Shown: positions 9,112 through 18,841 of the stretch, one piece after another
How the letters are laid out: each line of letters starts with the position of its first letter
How positions within the stretch are numbered: the stretch's first letter is position 1
NCBI GenBank assembly: GCA_029067085.1
Contig: JAIEFE010000014.1
Span: 308,969-372,968 of the forward strand
Length of the DNA: 64,000 nt
Direction: 5' to 3'
Source of the DNA: Lachnospiraceae bacterium
Lineage (GTDB): Bacteria > Bacillota > Clostridia > Lachnospirales > Lachnospiraceae
Program-made: the position numbers and the translations under genes
The notes under the pieces: model-generated
The model's input: the letters and a program-made list of their open reading frames with translations, nothing else
The model's database searches: none
Told to the model about the DNA's origin: nothing

Positions 9112-10790
9112 CCTTGTGTCCCTTCCTCTCTTTCCATCTTCTCATCTGCCTTCTTTCCAAAGCTGTAAGCAAGCAGAAACGGCAGCGATACAAACACCCC
9201 ATAGGCGTAACGAAATTCATTGTAAACCGGTGTTGCCAGTAAAAGACTTCCCAAAAGCATCAGACAGGGCACATAGACAAGTGCATTCTGTCTGCGATAC
9301 AAGGTGTAAGCGAGACCCAGCAGCAAAAGCCAGGTGTTGGCTCCCAGACTCCACACCCGATTATAGAGTGCCTGAAACCCCTGTAAAAATTCGCTCATGG
9401 CAAGACTGGCATGATAGGAAAAAAGCTTCCTCTCCGTCTCGATCCCAAAGGGATTGTCCACCATGTAATACTCCGTGTAAAGATACTGATCATGGGGCGT
9501 ATGCAAGGCGTAATAGCCCGCAGTCTGCCGGATCTCCGCCTCCAGATACTGCATGGGATTGCGAAGTCCTACCCGAAACCAGAGCTTGGCGTAAGCTCCC
9601 CGGTTTTTCGCAATGACCTCCTGATCACCATGCTCCCGTATATAATTCTTTGTCATATCAAACAGATAGGGATTGTAATACTCTTTGATCTCCGCAAGCG
9701 GCACCACCGCCTCCAGCATCGCCACTTCCTCCTCCGTAAGACTCCCCCCTCTGACATAAGCGCATAACAGATGCTGCGTCGGCATGGCAAGGCTCTCAAT
9801 GGTGTCCGGCGGTTCCACCTGCAGACCATGTAAAACCGGCCCCTGCCATAGAAGATAAGAGAGAAGCACCGCCGCCACTGACAACATACAGCGCTTCTCC
9901 TGTACCGAAAAACGCCTCCGTTCGCCGCCTATGCTGCTCCCTCTGCCTCTTTCTTCTCCCTTCCCTGCAAAAAGCTGCGACAGGACCATCACAAGCGTCG
10001 TCCCCAGAAAAACAAAAATGCCGTTGCTGCGAAGCAGACAGACTGCCAGCCCGGTCGCATAAAATAACACCCATTGTTTTTTCTTTGTCGCTTCCGCCGG
10101 AGCACAACTTGAAACTGCCCACACAAAGAGTAGAAAAACCGCCGTAAACCAGGCATCCTTCCCCATACAGATACTGAGCATGGCATTGACCGGAAGAACA
10201 TAAAAGAACACCGCGAGAACAAGCCAAAAAAGCCGGGTGCCCTTTCGGTACATAAGATACAGATAAAAACCGAATACCGCCGCCACAAGCGCCATCTGAA
10301 AGAAGGTATAAAAAGCCACCGCCGCCGTGTAGGTGCCAAACAAGCCATATCCCAGCGCCAAAAACCCCTTCATGAGCAGTGTGTGAAAATAGGGGTGATG
10401 ATTCGACCGGGCTGCAAGCCCCAGCGCCTGTTCCATCTGCCACACTGCATCGTTATTAAACCAGGTTGGAAAATACATCAGATAATAGGGAAGATAGCAC
10501 AGCAGGCAGACCAGGAAGACAATAAGCCAGATCCACCAATGCCTCTGCCTCTCTGCTCCCGTAAAAAGACATTTCCTGTTATCCATAAGAGTGCAAAAAA
10601 GAAGCAGCACACTATAGCTCAAAAGCATCCACAGCAAAAGTCTGCCCATGTTCTGTAGATTACTGTAAGGAGCTGAGCGCTGCCAGTCCCCCAGCACAAT
10701 AAAAAAGGCATAGGAGAACGCAAAAGGAAGCAGGAGCATAAGCTCCCGCCACGTGGGCCGTCTTATCCCTTTATCTCTCCGTGCTTCCAT
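9108..10790 (-). CDS. Large polytopic membrane protein, DUF6020/GT-C-like glycosyltransferase candidate
   Basis: 560 aa, many TM segments, YLMYFPTWFNNDAVWQ...HHPYFHTLLMKGF; resembles the 29435-31096 product in layout. Confidence 0.65.
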   Translation of the reverse strand: MEARRDKGIRRPTWRELMLLLPFAFSYAFFIVLGDWQRSAPYSNLQNMGRLLLWMLLSYSVLLLFCTLMDNRKCLFTGAERQRHWWIWLIVFLVCLLCYLPYYLMYFPTWFNNDAVWQMEQALGLAARSNHHPYFHTLLMKGFLALGYGLFGTYTAAVAFYTFFQMALVAAVFGFYLYLMYRKGTRLFWLVLAVFFYVLPVNAMLSICMGKDAWFTAVFLLFVWAVSSCAPAEATKKKQWVLFYATGLAVCLLRSNGIFVFLGTTLVMVLSQLFAGKGEERGRGSSIGGERRRFSVQEKRCMLSVAAVLLSYLLWQGPVLHGLQVEPPDTIESLAMPTQHLLCAYVRGGSLTEEEVAMLEAVVPLAEIKEYYNPYLFDMTKNYIREHGDQEVIAKNRGAYAKLWFRVGLRNPMQYLEAEIRQTAGYYALHTPHDQYLYTEYYMVDNPFGIETERKLFSYHASLAMSEFLQGFQALYNRVWSLGANTWLLLLGLAYTLYRRQNALVYVPCLMLLGSLLLATPVYNEFRYAYGVFVSLPFLLAYSFGKKADEKMEREEGTQG

Positions 10791-11917
10791 AAATTTCTCC
10801 CATGCTTCCTGTGATAGGTCTCGTACACCTCGTCAATGTAATCCCGCCACTGTCCGTAAACCGCTTCGTCATTGGCTTTTTCGGCAATCCCTCGCGCCGC
10901 CCGTCCGAGTCGCTCGGCTAACACCGGATCCTCGATCAGACGGTTGATTCCCTCCTCCATGGCCTTCCGGTCTTTGATAGGAACAAGCAGACCATCCACC
11001 TCATGGGTCATGATCGTGCGCGGGCCGCCGCAGGGACAATCCGTCGATACAATGGGCAGTCCTAAAGCCATAGCCTCCATCAGCGCATTGGGAAGTCCCT
11101 CCCAATCAGAACTGAAAGCAAACAGCGCTGCATCTGCAAGTTCCTTCTCCAGACTGTCGCTGGCACCCATCAGATGCACATAATCCTGCGCCTGCAGTTC
11201 CTCGATCGTACGCTCCAAAAGCTCCTTTGTCCCGTCCTTGCTGTCACCGCCATATATTTTCAGATCGTAATCCGGATGCTTTTTATGCACCATATAGAAA
11301 GCCCGGATCAGCATCTCCTGATTTTTAAAATCTACCAACCTGCCCGACTGCACTACCGTCTTTGTCCGCTTCTCCGGCTCCGGCACGCCGATGTATTTCG
11401 GATTCAGCGGATTCAGGATAATGCAGGAATTCTTCTGCAGCCTGGGAGCAAAGAACTCCCGCGCCCCTTCCGTCTGAAACACACAGCCGTCCGCTCTGGG
11501 AAAGAGAATCGGAATCTGCACCTTGTCAATAGGCCTGTCGTAATGCCCCGTCGGATCGGTCCGTATCGAAATGATCACCGGAATCTTGATAAAAAATGCT
11601 GCTGTCAACCCCCGATACAGCGCCATTCTTGCAAAGGGGATCAAAACATCCGGTTTTTCCTCCTTCAAAAATTGCTTCAGGTACCTGATTCGAAGAAAAA
11701 ACTTTGTCAGCCGCTTCTTCTTCTCATCTCCGTCCCGCAGACCCACGTGTACACGCCGCACCCTGTCATCCACCTGAAATTCGTCCTTGCCCTGCCACTC
11801 CGTAGCGATAAGGACCTCGTAGCCCTCCGCCGCAAAACGATTCGCAAGATTGGAAACGACCCGCTCCGCGCCGCCCTGTTCCAGACAGTTCAAATGAAAG
11901 GCAATCTTATGCACCAT
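10763..11917 (-). CDS. GT4-family glycosyltransferase
   Basis: GGAERVVSNLANRFAAEGYEVLIATEW; SSDWEGLPNALMEAMALGLPIVSTDCPCGG. Confidence 0.93.
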   Translation of the reverse strand: MVHKIAFHLNCLEQGGAERVVSNLANRFAAEGYEVLIATEWQGKDEFQVDDRVRRVHVGLRDGDEKKKRLTKFFLRIRYLKQFLKEEKPDVLIPFARMALYRGLTAAFFIKIPVIISIRTDPTGHYDRPIDKVQIPILFPRADGCVFQTEGAREFFAPRLQKNSCIILNPLNPKYIGVPEPEKRTKTVVQSGRLVDFKNQEMLIRAFYMVHKKHPDYDLKIYGGDSKDGTKELLERTIEELQAQDYVHLMGASDSLEKELADAALFAFSSDWEGLPNALMEAMALGLPIVSTDCPCGGPRTIMTHEVDGLLVPIKDRKAMEEGINRLIEDPVLAERLGRAARGIAEKANDEAVYGQWRDYIDEVYETYHRKHGRNLWKHGEIKG

Positions 11918-11953
11918 GTTCCTCTCTCCTTCTGCATTCGCCTTTTGACTATT

Positions 11954-13072
11954 TCAGCTAACAGACCACTCTCGGATCTTCCGTATGTATTCCTCCTTGG
12001 AGTAGACTGCTGCCCGCTCCATTGAAAGCCCGCTATAGCGCGCCATCTCCTCCTCATTCTGCAAAAGCTCTGCCACCCGCGCCGCCGTCTGTCTCTCTTC
12101 CTCCTCGATATGAGCAGCGTTCATATCCGGCTCCTGCGCCATATTGGGCACCAGAATCCCGTAGCGGCCTTCAAAAATCTCCGCGGGTCCTGTCTTACAG
12201 TCCGTAGCCACTGCAACAAGGCCCAGCGCCATTGCTTCCACCAGCGCATTGGGGAAGCCTTCGAAATAAGAGGTAAGCAAGTAAAGACAGCCTTTTTTCA
12301 AATAGGGATAAGGATTTTTCTGCAGGCCAGTAAAGCACACGGCATCCTCAATCTGTAAATCTCTCGCGAGCCGCCGATACTCTGTAAACTCTCCCTTGCC
12401 GATAATAAGCAGCTTCGTATCCGGAAGGGATCGATGCACCAGAGAGAATATTTTTAACAGATGCCAATATCCCTTCACCACATCCTCCCGTCCCATGGAG
12501 ACGATCATTCTGCCCTCCTGCCACGGCAGCACGGCTTCTTCCGCCTCCGAAAGTGCACGGATCTCCGGAATATCATAAGCCGATATCAGGGTACAGGTAT
12601 TGTCACATCTATATTTCTTGGCAATCATACCCCGCAGCGTTTCCGAACAGCACACAAGCCTGTCGGCACGCCTGCAAAACAGCCAGAGCCAGGAGCTGTC
12701 CATATCCATGTAACTCCTGACGCCCAACCAAAGTTTCGCACCTTTTCTCGAAAACAGCCCTCCGGAAAAGACATTAGCCAGATTCGCCGTGGGGCCAAAG
12801 CTGTAAGCGATATCAATCTGTTCCCGTTTTTTCAGGCGTGCAAGCTTATAAGCACGCCGAAACACATTAAAAATCTTGGCGAGTTTCCCCGGCCGACTGG
12901 GCAGTCCCAAGTCCGAAATCGGTGTTCCTGCCACATCGAAATCTATATTTCCGGAATCAAAGATGGCAATCTGCACCTCAAAATAGGGCTGTAAGAGCCT
13001 CGCAGTCATGGCGCACACCTTCTCTGCTCCGCCCTGATGCAGGGAAGGTGCGATCAATAGCAATTTTTTCAT
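11954..13072 (-). CDS. GT4-family glycosyltransferase
   Basis: HQGGAEKVCAMTARLL; SYFEGFPNALVEAMALGLVAVATDC. Confidence 0.92.
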   Translation of the reverse strand: MKKLLLIAPSLHQGGAEKVCAMTARLLQPYFEVQIAIFDSGNIDFDVAGTPISDLGLPSRPGKLAKIFNVFRRAYKLARLKKREQIDIAYSFGPTANLANVFSGGLFSRKGAKLWLGVRSYMDMDSSWLWLFCRRADRLVCCSETLRGMIAKKYRCDNTCTLISAYDIPEIRALSEAEEAVLPWQEGRMIVSMGREDVVKGYWHLLKIFSLVHRSLPDTKLLIIGKGEFTEYRRLARDLQIEDAVCFTGLQKNPYPYLKKGCLYLLTSYFEGFPNALVEAMALGLVAVATDCKTGPAEIFEGRYGILVPNMAQEPDMNAAHIEEEERQTAARVAELLQNEEEMARYSGLSMERAAVYSKEEYIRKIREWSVS

Positions 13073-14187
13073 GATAAATAGAACCTCCGGTAACTCTCCG
13101 CCTGGCTGCGCACATCAAAGCCCTCCGCCCTCAGTTCTCCTGACGTGTCTCTGCGCACATAGTCAGCCTGTTTCCGGATCTCCTGTGCCCAGACTTCAGG
13201 CATATCCTCTATTGATAAATAGGTTACAAGATCTGTTGCCTGCGCCTCCCTGGTGACGCTGTCCGACACGATACACTTAAGCCCAGCCGCCTGCGCTTCC
13301 ACCAACACTCCCGGCAGTCCCTCAAAAAAGGAGGGAAGCAGAAAGATATCCATAGCCTGATAATACCGCTCCGCATCTTTTCGGTTTCCCAAAAACCGCA
13401 CTTTGTCTGCAATCCCCAGTTTTTTGCATCGTTCCTCCATGGCGGGCCTGTCCACACCATCGCCCAAAAGAAGCAACGCTGCATCGGATCTTTCTTTACA
13501 GACTGCCGCAAACACATCCAGCAGATAGGGATGATTTTTCTGATATTCAAACCGACCCACATGGCCCAGTACCAGATTGTCTGAAAGGCCAAGCTGTGCC
13601 CGCACCTCTTCCCGCACCTTCTCGTCATAGGTAAAACGGCTTACATTTATGGCATTGTGGATGATCTTAACCGCCCCTGCCTCCATAGCAGCTTTGCCAA
13701 ACACATCCTCTCCCGCAAGTTTCGAGCAGGCAAAGCAACGGTCCGCTTTTTCCGCAAGCCTCCGCCTGAAAAATTTCGTGGCAAGTCCCTTTGGTCCCTT
13801 CACTACGCCTGCGTTTCTGGCATGAGCCACCGTAACAGGCACCCCCGATTTCTTGGCAATGGGAAGGTAAATCCCCGCCGTACTGGTCATATGCCCCTGC
13901 ACCACCCGAAACTCCCGGTGTGCAGCAAAAAAATCCCGAACAGCTCTCCTGTAAGAAAAGTAATTATATACCTTGAATTTAGGGAGCACATAAATATGCC
14001 CTCCCAAAGCCTGAATCTCCTCGTCGTAAAACTCTGGTTTTCTGACATTCGCATCTGCTGCATGCACCAAAAAGTCAAACTGGATCTCGTTTCTGTCCAT
14101 CTGACGGTAGAGATCCATAATGCGGCTCTCCGCGCCGCCAAGCCCCACACCGCCAAGCACGTGCAGTACATGTATCGGTTTTGTCAT
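13069..14187 (-). CDS. GT4-family glycosyltransferase
   Basis: GVGLGGAESRIMDLYRQ; PSFFEGLPGVLVEAQAAGLKCIVSD; start overlaps upstream stop by 4 bp. Confidence 0.92.
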   Translation of the reverse strand: MTKPIHVLHVLGGVGLGGAESRIMDLYRQMDRNEIQFDFLVHAADANVRKPEFYDEEIQALGGHIYVLPKFKVYNYFSYRRAVRDFFAAHREFRVVQGHMTSTAGIYLPIAKKSGVPVTVAHARNAGVVKGPKGLATKFFRRRLAEKADRCFACSKLAGEDVFGKAAMEAGAVKIIHNAINVSRFTYDEKVREEVRAQLGLSDNLVLGHVGRFEYQKNHPYLLDVFAAVCKERSDAALLLLGDGVDRPAMEERCKKLGIADKVRFLGNRKDAERYYQAMDIFLLPSFFEGLPGVLVEAQAAGLKCIVSDSVTREAQATDLVTYLSIEDMPEVWAQEIRKQADYVRRDTSGELRAEGFDVRSQAESYRRFYLS

Positions 14188-15104
14188 TGAAGAACATCCC
14201 CCTTACCAAGCGAAAGACTGCTCTCATAGCGGTCGATCAGAAGTGATCCGTCCACTGTACGCACCACAGGCTTACCGTCAAAGACATCGATCACCTCTCC
14301 CGGTGCATATTCCGAAAAATCAATCATCTCATCGAAAGGATGCGCCTCCCAGATCCTCACTTCCGACTCCCGGCACAGAGCAAAGGCTCCCGGGAAGGGT
14401 GCCGCCACCCCGCGGATCAGATTATAAATATCACGTGTTCTTTTATGAAAGTCTATTTTCCCGTCCGCCGCCGTCCGCTTCTCGTACCAGGAATCAAAAT
14501 CCTTAGAATCCGTCCTGATCTCGATGTGTCCGCTCTCGTAAGCAGCCAAAAGCTTACGGATCAGGCGTTTCGAGCAGATCATATTCTTATACTGGGCCGT
14601 GCGGATATCGTCGTGGGGCGTGATAGAGAACATCTCCGTAGCAAATACATTCGGGCTGTCCGCCTTCTCATCATAGCGGAACAGATTCAGATTGAACCGG
14701 GTATCTCCCAAAATAACGGACCAGTTTAAAGGGGAACGCCCTCTCCCGAAGGGCAGATAGCCGCTGTTACCATGGAAGCCGTATACGCCGTGCTTAAAGC
14801 AGTCCAGAACGGATTTCGGCATAAGCCGCTGCCAGCCCATGGAAATACCGATGTCAAACTCATTCTCCCGCATAAGCTTCTGCGTCTTTTCGTCCGTCAG
14901 GAAATAGCTGTCCGCTTCATGCACGGGAATGCCGTATTTTTCCGTCAGGACAGACAACCCCTTGTAGCCCGACACCTGATTTTTCTTCGTCACCTCCGGA
15001 CTGATCGTGATGACCAGATCCACGGGGCAGATCTCCTCCCTGATAAAATTAATGATATTCTCGGAGGTATCCTTCACCCCGAACACGACCACTTTATATC
15101 TCAT
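14184..15104 (-). CDS. Formyltransferase family protein, ArnA N-terminal-domain-like
   Basis: GVYGFHGNSGYLPFGRGRSPLNWSVILGD and C-terminal RTRDIYNLIRGVAAPFPGAF, resembling ArnA-type sugar formyltransferases; the N of N-x-H is G here. Confidence 0.75.
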   Translation of the reverse strand: MRYKVVVFGVKDTSENIINFIREEICPVDLVITISPEVTKKNQVSGYKGLSVLTEKYGIPVHEADSYFLTDEKTQKLMRENEFDIGISMGWQRLMPKSVLDCFKHGVYGFHGNSGYLPFGRGRSPLNWSVILGDTRFNLNLFRYDEKADSPNVFATEMFSITPHDDIRTAQYKNMICSKRLIRKLLAAYESGHIEIRTDSKDFDSWYEKRTAADGKIDFHKRTRDIYNLIRGVAAPFPGAFALCRESEVRIWEAHPFDEMIDFSEYAPGEVIDVFDGKPVVRTVDGSLLIDRYESSLSLGKGDVLQ

Positions 15105-15160
15105 AGATTCCCGCTCTCCGTCTCTGTTTTGCGTATTCCTGTATTCTTACAGGCAATCTC

Positions 15161-16138
15161 TTATTTGAGGTACTCTCTGTACCAGTCGATGGCAATGGCG
15201 ATTCCTTTCTCGAAATCGTACTCCGGATCGTATCCCAAAAGTATTCTCGCCTTGCTGATATCCGCATTGGAATCCCGCACATCGCCCGCTCTCGGCGGTC
15301 CGAAATTCGGTGTCACTTCCACACCCAGCGCCTTGCAGAGATTCTCATACACGTCGATCAGATAGAGCCGCCCGCCCGCACCGATATTGAAAGCCTCTCC
15401 CGCCGCCGAAGAGTCCGCCTTGCAGGCGCGCAGATTCGCCTCGATCACATTGTCGATGTAGGTAAAATCTCTGGACTGTCTGCCGTCACCGTTGATGGTG
15501 GGCGTCTCCCCGTGCAGGAGCTGCTTTAAAAACTTCGGGATCACCGCTGCGTACATACCGTTCGGATCCTGCCTGCGGCCGAACACATTAAAGTAACGGA
15601 GCCCGTATGTGTCAAGCCCGTACAGCTGCTTATAAAGCCGCCCATACTCCTCGTCCGTTTTCTTTGTCAGAGCGTAAGGTGAGATCACCCTGCCCTCCTG
15701 TCCCTCCTTCTTCGGAAGTTCCGTGGAGTCGCCGTACACCGAGGAGCTGGACGCATAGACAAATTTTTTAACGCCGCTTACCCTGGCCGCCTCCATCATG
15801 TTGATCGTCCCGCGAATGTTGATCTCCTCATAGAGAAGCGGCATCTCGATACTCCTGGGCACACTGCCCCAGGCCGCCTGATTCAGCACATAATCCACAT
15901 CCTTACATGCCTCCATGCAGGTATCCAGATCCCGGATATCTCCCTTGATAAAAGTAAATCTGTCGTTTTTCTCTAAAGGTTCGATATTCTCATACTTTCC
16001 GGTGGACAGATCGTCCAGACACCGCACGGTATAGCCCATACCGATCAGCGCCTCACAGAGATTCGAGCCGATGAAGCCCGCCCCTCCCGTTACTAAAAAA
16101 ACACTGTCTTTGTCAAATGTGATCTCCTGATAGCCCAT
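15161..16138 (-). CDS. NAD-dependent epimerase, UDP-GlcNAc(A) 4-epimerase-like (WbpP/TviC type)
   Basis: TGGAGFIGSNL, NQAAWGSVPRSIEMP, YALTKK (YxxxK), RYFNVFGRRQDP; paired with a TviB/WbpO-like dehydrogenase. Confidence 0.87.
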   Translation of the reverse strand: MGYQEITFDKDSVFLVTGGAGFIGSNLCEALIGMGYTVRCLDDLSTGKYENIEPLEKNDRFTFIKGDIRDLDTCMEACKDVDYVLNQAAWGSVPRSIEMPLLYEEINIRGTINMMEAARVSGVKKFVYASSSSVYGDSTELPKKEGQEGRVISPYALTKKTDEEYGRLYKQLYGLDTYGLRYFNVFGRRQDPNGMYAAVIPKFLKQLLHGETPTINGDGRQSRDFTYIDNVIEANLRACKADSSAAGEAFNIGAGGRLYLIDVYENLCKALGVEVTPNFGPPRAGDVRDSNADISKARILLGYDPEYDFEKGIAIAIDWYREYLK

Positions 16139-17480
16139 CTTTCCTCAGCACCTCCCTGATCAATAAATAGAATGCAATATAAAACATTGAAAAACCATAT
16201 ATCATGTAACGCGACAGACACATGATCGTAATGGATGTGGCACAGACATTCGCGGCAATGAACAGAAGCGCCACGCCCATGACCACCGATGCCTGAAATC
16301 GCTTTTTGAAACATACCAGCCACAGGGAAAGCCCTATTGCTGCCAGATAAAGAAAGAGCGCGGCAAAATTAATGATCGGATGCACCACCGCAATACTCCT
16401 GACAAAACCGCCTCTGCAAAGCAGGATATAATCGTAAAGCCACTGCCCGAAACAAGCCGGCAAAAGCTTTTTGATCATCTGACCTGCCATCTCATCGGAC
16501 ATACTGCTCTGTTCATAGTAGTCCACCTCTCCCAGACTGAAATAGTAAGCCGACAGCTCCGCCTCCAAAATCTGGAATTTCAATATATCATGGTTTGCTT
16601 CCAGATAGGCGGCCCGCTCGCCAAACCCATCCCCCGCAAAACGATAGTTTAATCCCTGTTCCTGCGCTTTCTTATAAAAGCTGTCAAAAAACGCCTGCGC
16701 CATATCGCCTTCTTCGAAAACCTCTCTGTCCTCCTCATCGCAGGCATAGATCACGTTGGTCAGCGTATTGACCTGCCCGTAGGTATTGCCCATAAAATAG
16801 CCGGTGACAAAGTAATTATACACATGCACCGTCAAATTCCGCAGAAGAAAAACAAAAACAACCATCGACACTACAATCAATAACGACCGGTATTTTTTAC
16901 GCATCAAAATCTTTATGCCATAGAGAAGTGCCCAGAGAAGAATCGTGGTCATCATCTGCCCTCTGGTCATTGAGAGCAGATAAGCGAGGAGAAGCGCAAA
17001 CACTGCGTCCCGCCCCCTGTCTTCAAAAAGCATACGCAGCAGGAAATACATAAAAAAGGTAAACAGCGGAATGCACAACGCTTCGCTCATCACCGAATTT
17101 TCCAAAAAAATATGCAATGCCGACACATACCGCGTGATCAGATGCGGCGCAAGCTGTATCGCCACCACCAAAAGCTCCTCCCGCAGCCGAAATCCAAACC
17201 GGCTTGTCAGATATTCGCTGAGCACCGTGATCCCCAGAGCCGTGAGCATTCCCTGCACCGCCATAGCCGTGGTGAGATAGTTCTCCCCCAGAAGCTGTCT
17301 GAAAACCGACAGATACAACGGATAGAGCGGTTCTCTGTGAATATGCATGGTGATATACTGTTGGGAATCATTATAGACCCCGACTCCACTGACTGCAAGC
17401 AGTCCCAGAAAAAAGACGAGAAGCCCTGCGAAAAGGCACAGAGCTCTCCTTCGTTCTCTATTCAATCCTACAATCTCCAA
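16113..17480 (-). CDS. Polytopic membrane protein, GT-C-like candidate
   Basis: 455 aa, many TM helices; overlaps neighbouring genes on both sides. Confidence 0.6.
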   Translation of the reverse strand: MEIVGLNRERRRALCLFAGLLVFFLGLLAVSGVGVYNDSQQYITMHIHREPLYPLYLSVFRQLLGENYLTTAMAVQGMLTALGITVLSEYLTSRFGFRLREELLVVAIQLAPHLITRYVSALHIFLENSVMSEALCIPLFTFFMYFLLRMLFEDRGRDAVFALLLAYLLSMTRGQMMTTILLWALLYGIKILMRKKYRSLLIVVSMVVFVFLLRNLTVHVYNYFVTGYFMGNTYGQVNTLTNVIYACDEEDREVFEEGDMAQAFFDSFYKKAQEQGLNYRFAGDGFGERAAYLEANHDILKFQILEAELSAYYFSLGEVDYYEQSSMSDEMAGQMIKKLLPACFGQWLYDYILLCRGGFVRSIAVVHPIINFAALFLYLAAIGLSLWLVCFKKRFQASVVMGVALLFIAANVCATSITIMCLSRYMIYGFSMFYIAFYLLIREVLRKDGLSGDHI

Positions 17481-18784
17481 TACAGATAATCCTCTGTCAT
17501 ATACTCCTTACGATCCAAAATGCCTTTCAGATCCATCAACACCTTACGACTGTGATCCGGATGGAAGAAAGAAGATATTTTCTCCCTGTCAAGGGCAAGG
17601 AACTGCTCGTGTGCCACAGCTATGATCACGGCATCCACATCCTTCACATCCTCCATGGTCTGGAAATCAATGCCATAGAGACGCTTGGCTTCCCCCGCGT
17701 CAGCGGCCGGATCCACCACGATGGGCTCGATCCCGTACTCTCCAAGTTCTCTGTAGATATCGATCACCTTCGTGTTTCTGGTATCCGGGCAATTCTCTTT
17801 GAAGGTAAAGCCCAGGATTGCCACTTTCGCATGCTTCACCGGAATATCCGCCCTGATCAGATCCTTGACCAGACTCTCAGCCACATATTTTCCCATATCG
17901 TCGTTGATCCGTCTGCCGGAAAGAATGATCTGGGAATGATATCCCAGTTCCTCCGCCTTATAGGTCAGATAATAGGGATCTACGCCGATACAGTGACCGC
18001 CCACAAGCCCCGGCATAAAGGGCAGAAAGTTCCACTTCGTTCCCGCCGCCGCTAACACAGCCTTGGTATCGATCCCCATTTTATGAAAGATAATGGAAAG
18101 CTCATTCATAAACGCAATATTGATATCTCTCTGGCTGTTCTCGATGACCTTGGCCGCCTCCGCCACCTTGATGGATTCCGCACGGTAGACGCCTACCTCC
18201 ACCACCAGCTCATAGATTTTCGCGATGGTATCAAGCGTTTCCTCATCCATGCCCGACACGATCTTCGTAATGGTTTCCAGCCTATGTACCTTATCACCCG
18301 GATTGATGCGCTCAGGAGAATACCCGATCTTAAAGTCCACGCCACATTTTAACCCGGACTCCCGCTCCAGGATCGGCACACAGATATCCTCTGTGACACC
18401 GGGATACACGGTAGATTCAAACACAACCACAGAACCCTTTGTCAGATTCTGTCCCAGAATACGGCTGGCTCCCTCCACCGGGGAAAGATCCGGCGTATGA
18501 TCATCATTGACAGGTGTCGGCACCGCCACAATGTGGAATTTTGCCTCCTTAAGTCTGCTCGGATCCGCCGTAAACTCCACCTTCGTATTGCGGATCACCT
18601 CGTCACCCACCTCGTTGGTGGGATCGACGCCGTTCTTATACAGACCGATCTTCTCCTCGTTTAAGTCAAAGCCTACCACCTTGATCTTTTTCGCAAAAGC
18701 CACTGCGATCGGCATGCCTACATAGCCAAGACCCACCAACGAAAGTTTTTCTTCCCCGCTAACAATTTTTTCATATAAGTCCAT
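17468..18784 (-). CDS. Nucleotide sugar dehydrogenase, UDP-GlcNAc/GalNAc 6-dehydrogenase-like (TviB/WbpO type)
   Basis: LVGLGYVGMPIAVAFAKK, SPERINPGDKVHRLETITKIVSG, MPGLVGGHCIGVDPYYLTYKAEELGYHSQIILSGRRIND. Confidence 0.92.
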   Translation of the reverse strand: MDLYEKIVSGEEKLSLVGLGYVGMPIAVAFAKKIKVVGFDLNEEKIGLYKNGVDPTNEVGDEVIRNTKVEFTADPSRLKEAKFHIVAVPTPVNDDHTPDLSPVEGASRILGQNLTKGSVVVFESTVYPGVTEDICVPILERESGLKCGVDFKIGYSPERINPGDKVHRLETITKIVSGMDEETLDTIAKIYELVVEVGVYRAESIKVAEAAKVIENSQRDINIAFMNELSIIFHKMGIDTKAVLAAAGTKWNFLPFMPGLVGGHCIGVDPYYLTYKAEELGYHSQIILSGRRINDDMGKYVAESLVKDLIRADIPVKHAKVAILGFTFKENCPDTRNTKVIDIYRELGEYGIEPIVVDPAADAGEAKRLYGIDFQTMEDVKDVDAVIIAVAHEQFLALDREKISSFFHPDHSRKVLMDLKGILDRKEYMTEDYLYWRL

Positions 18785-18841
18785 CTTTCACCCATTCTCC
18801 TTTTTCTATACTGTTAATTTTTCTTTTTCCCGTTTTTTCGC

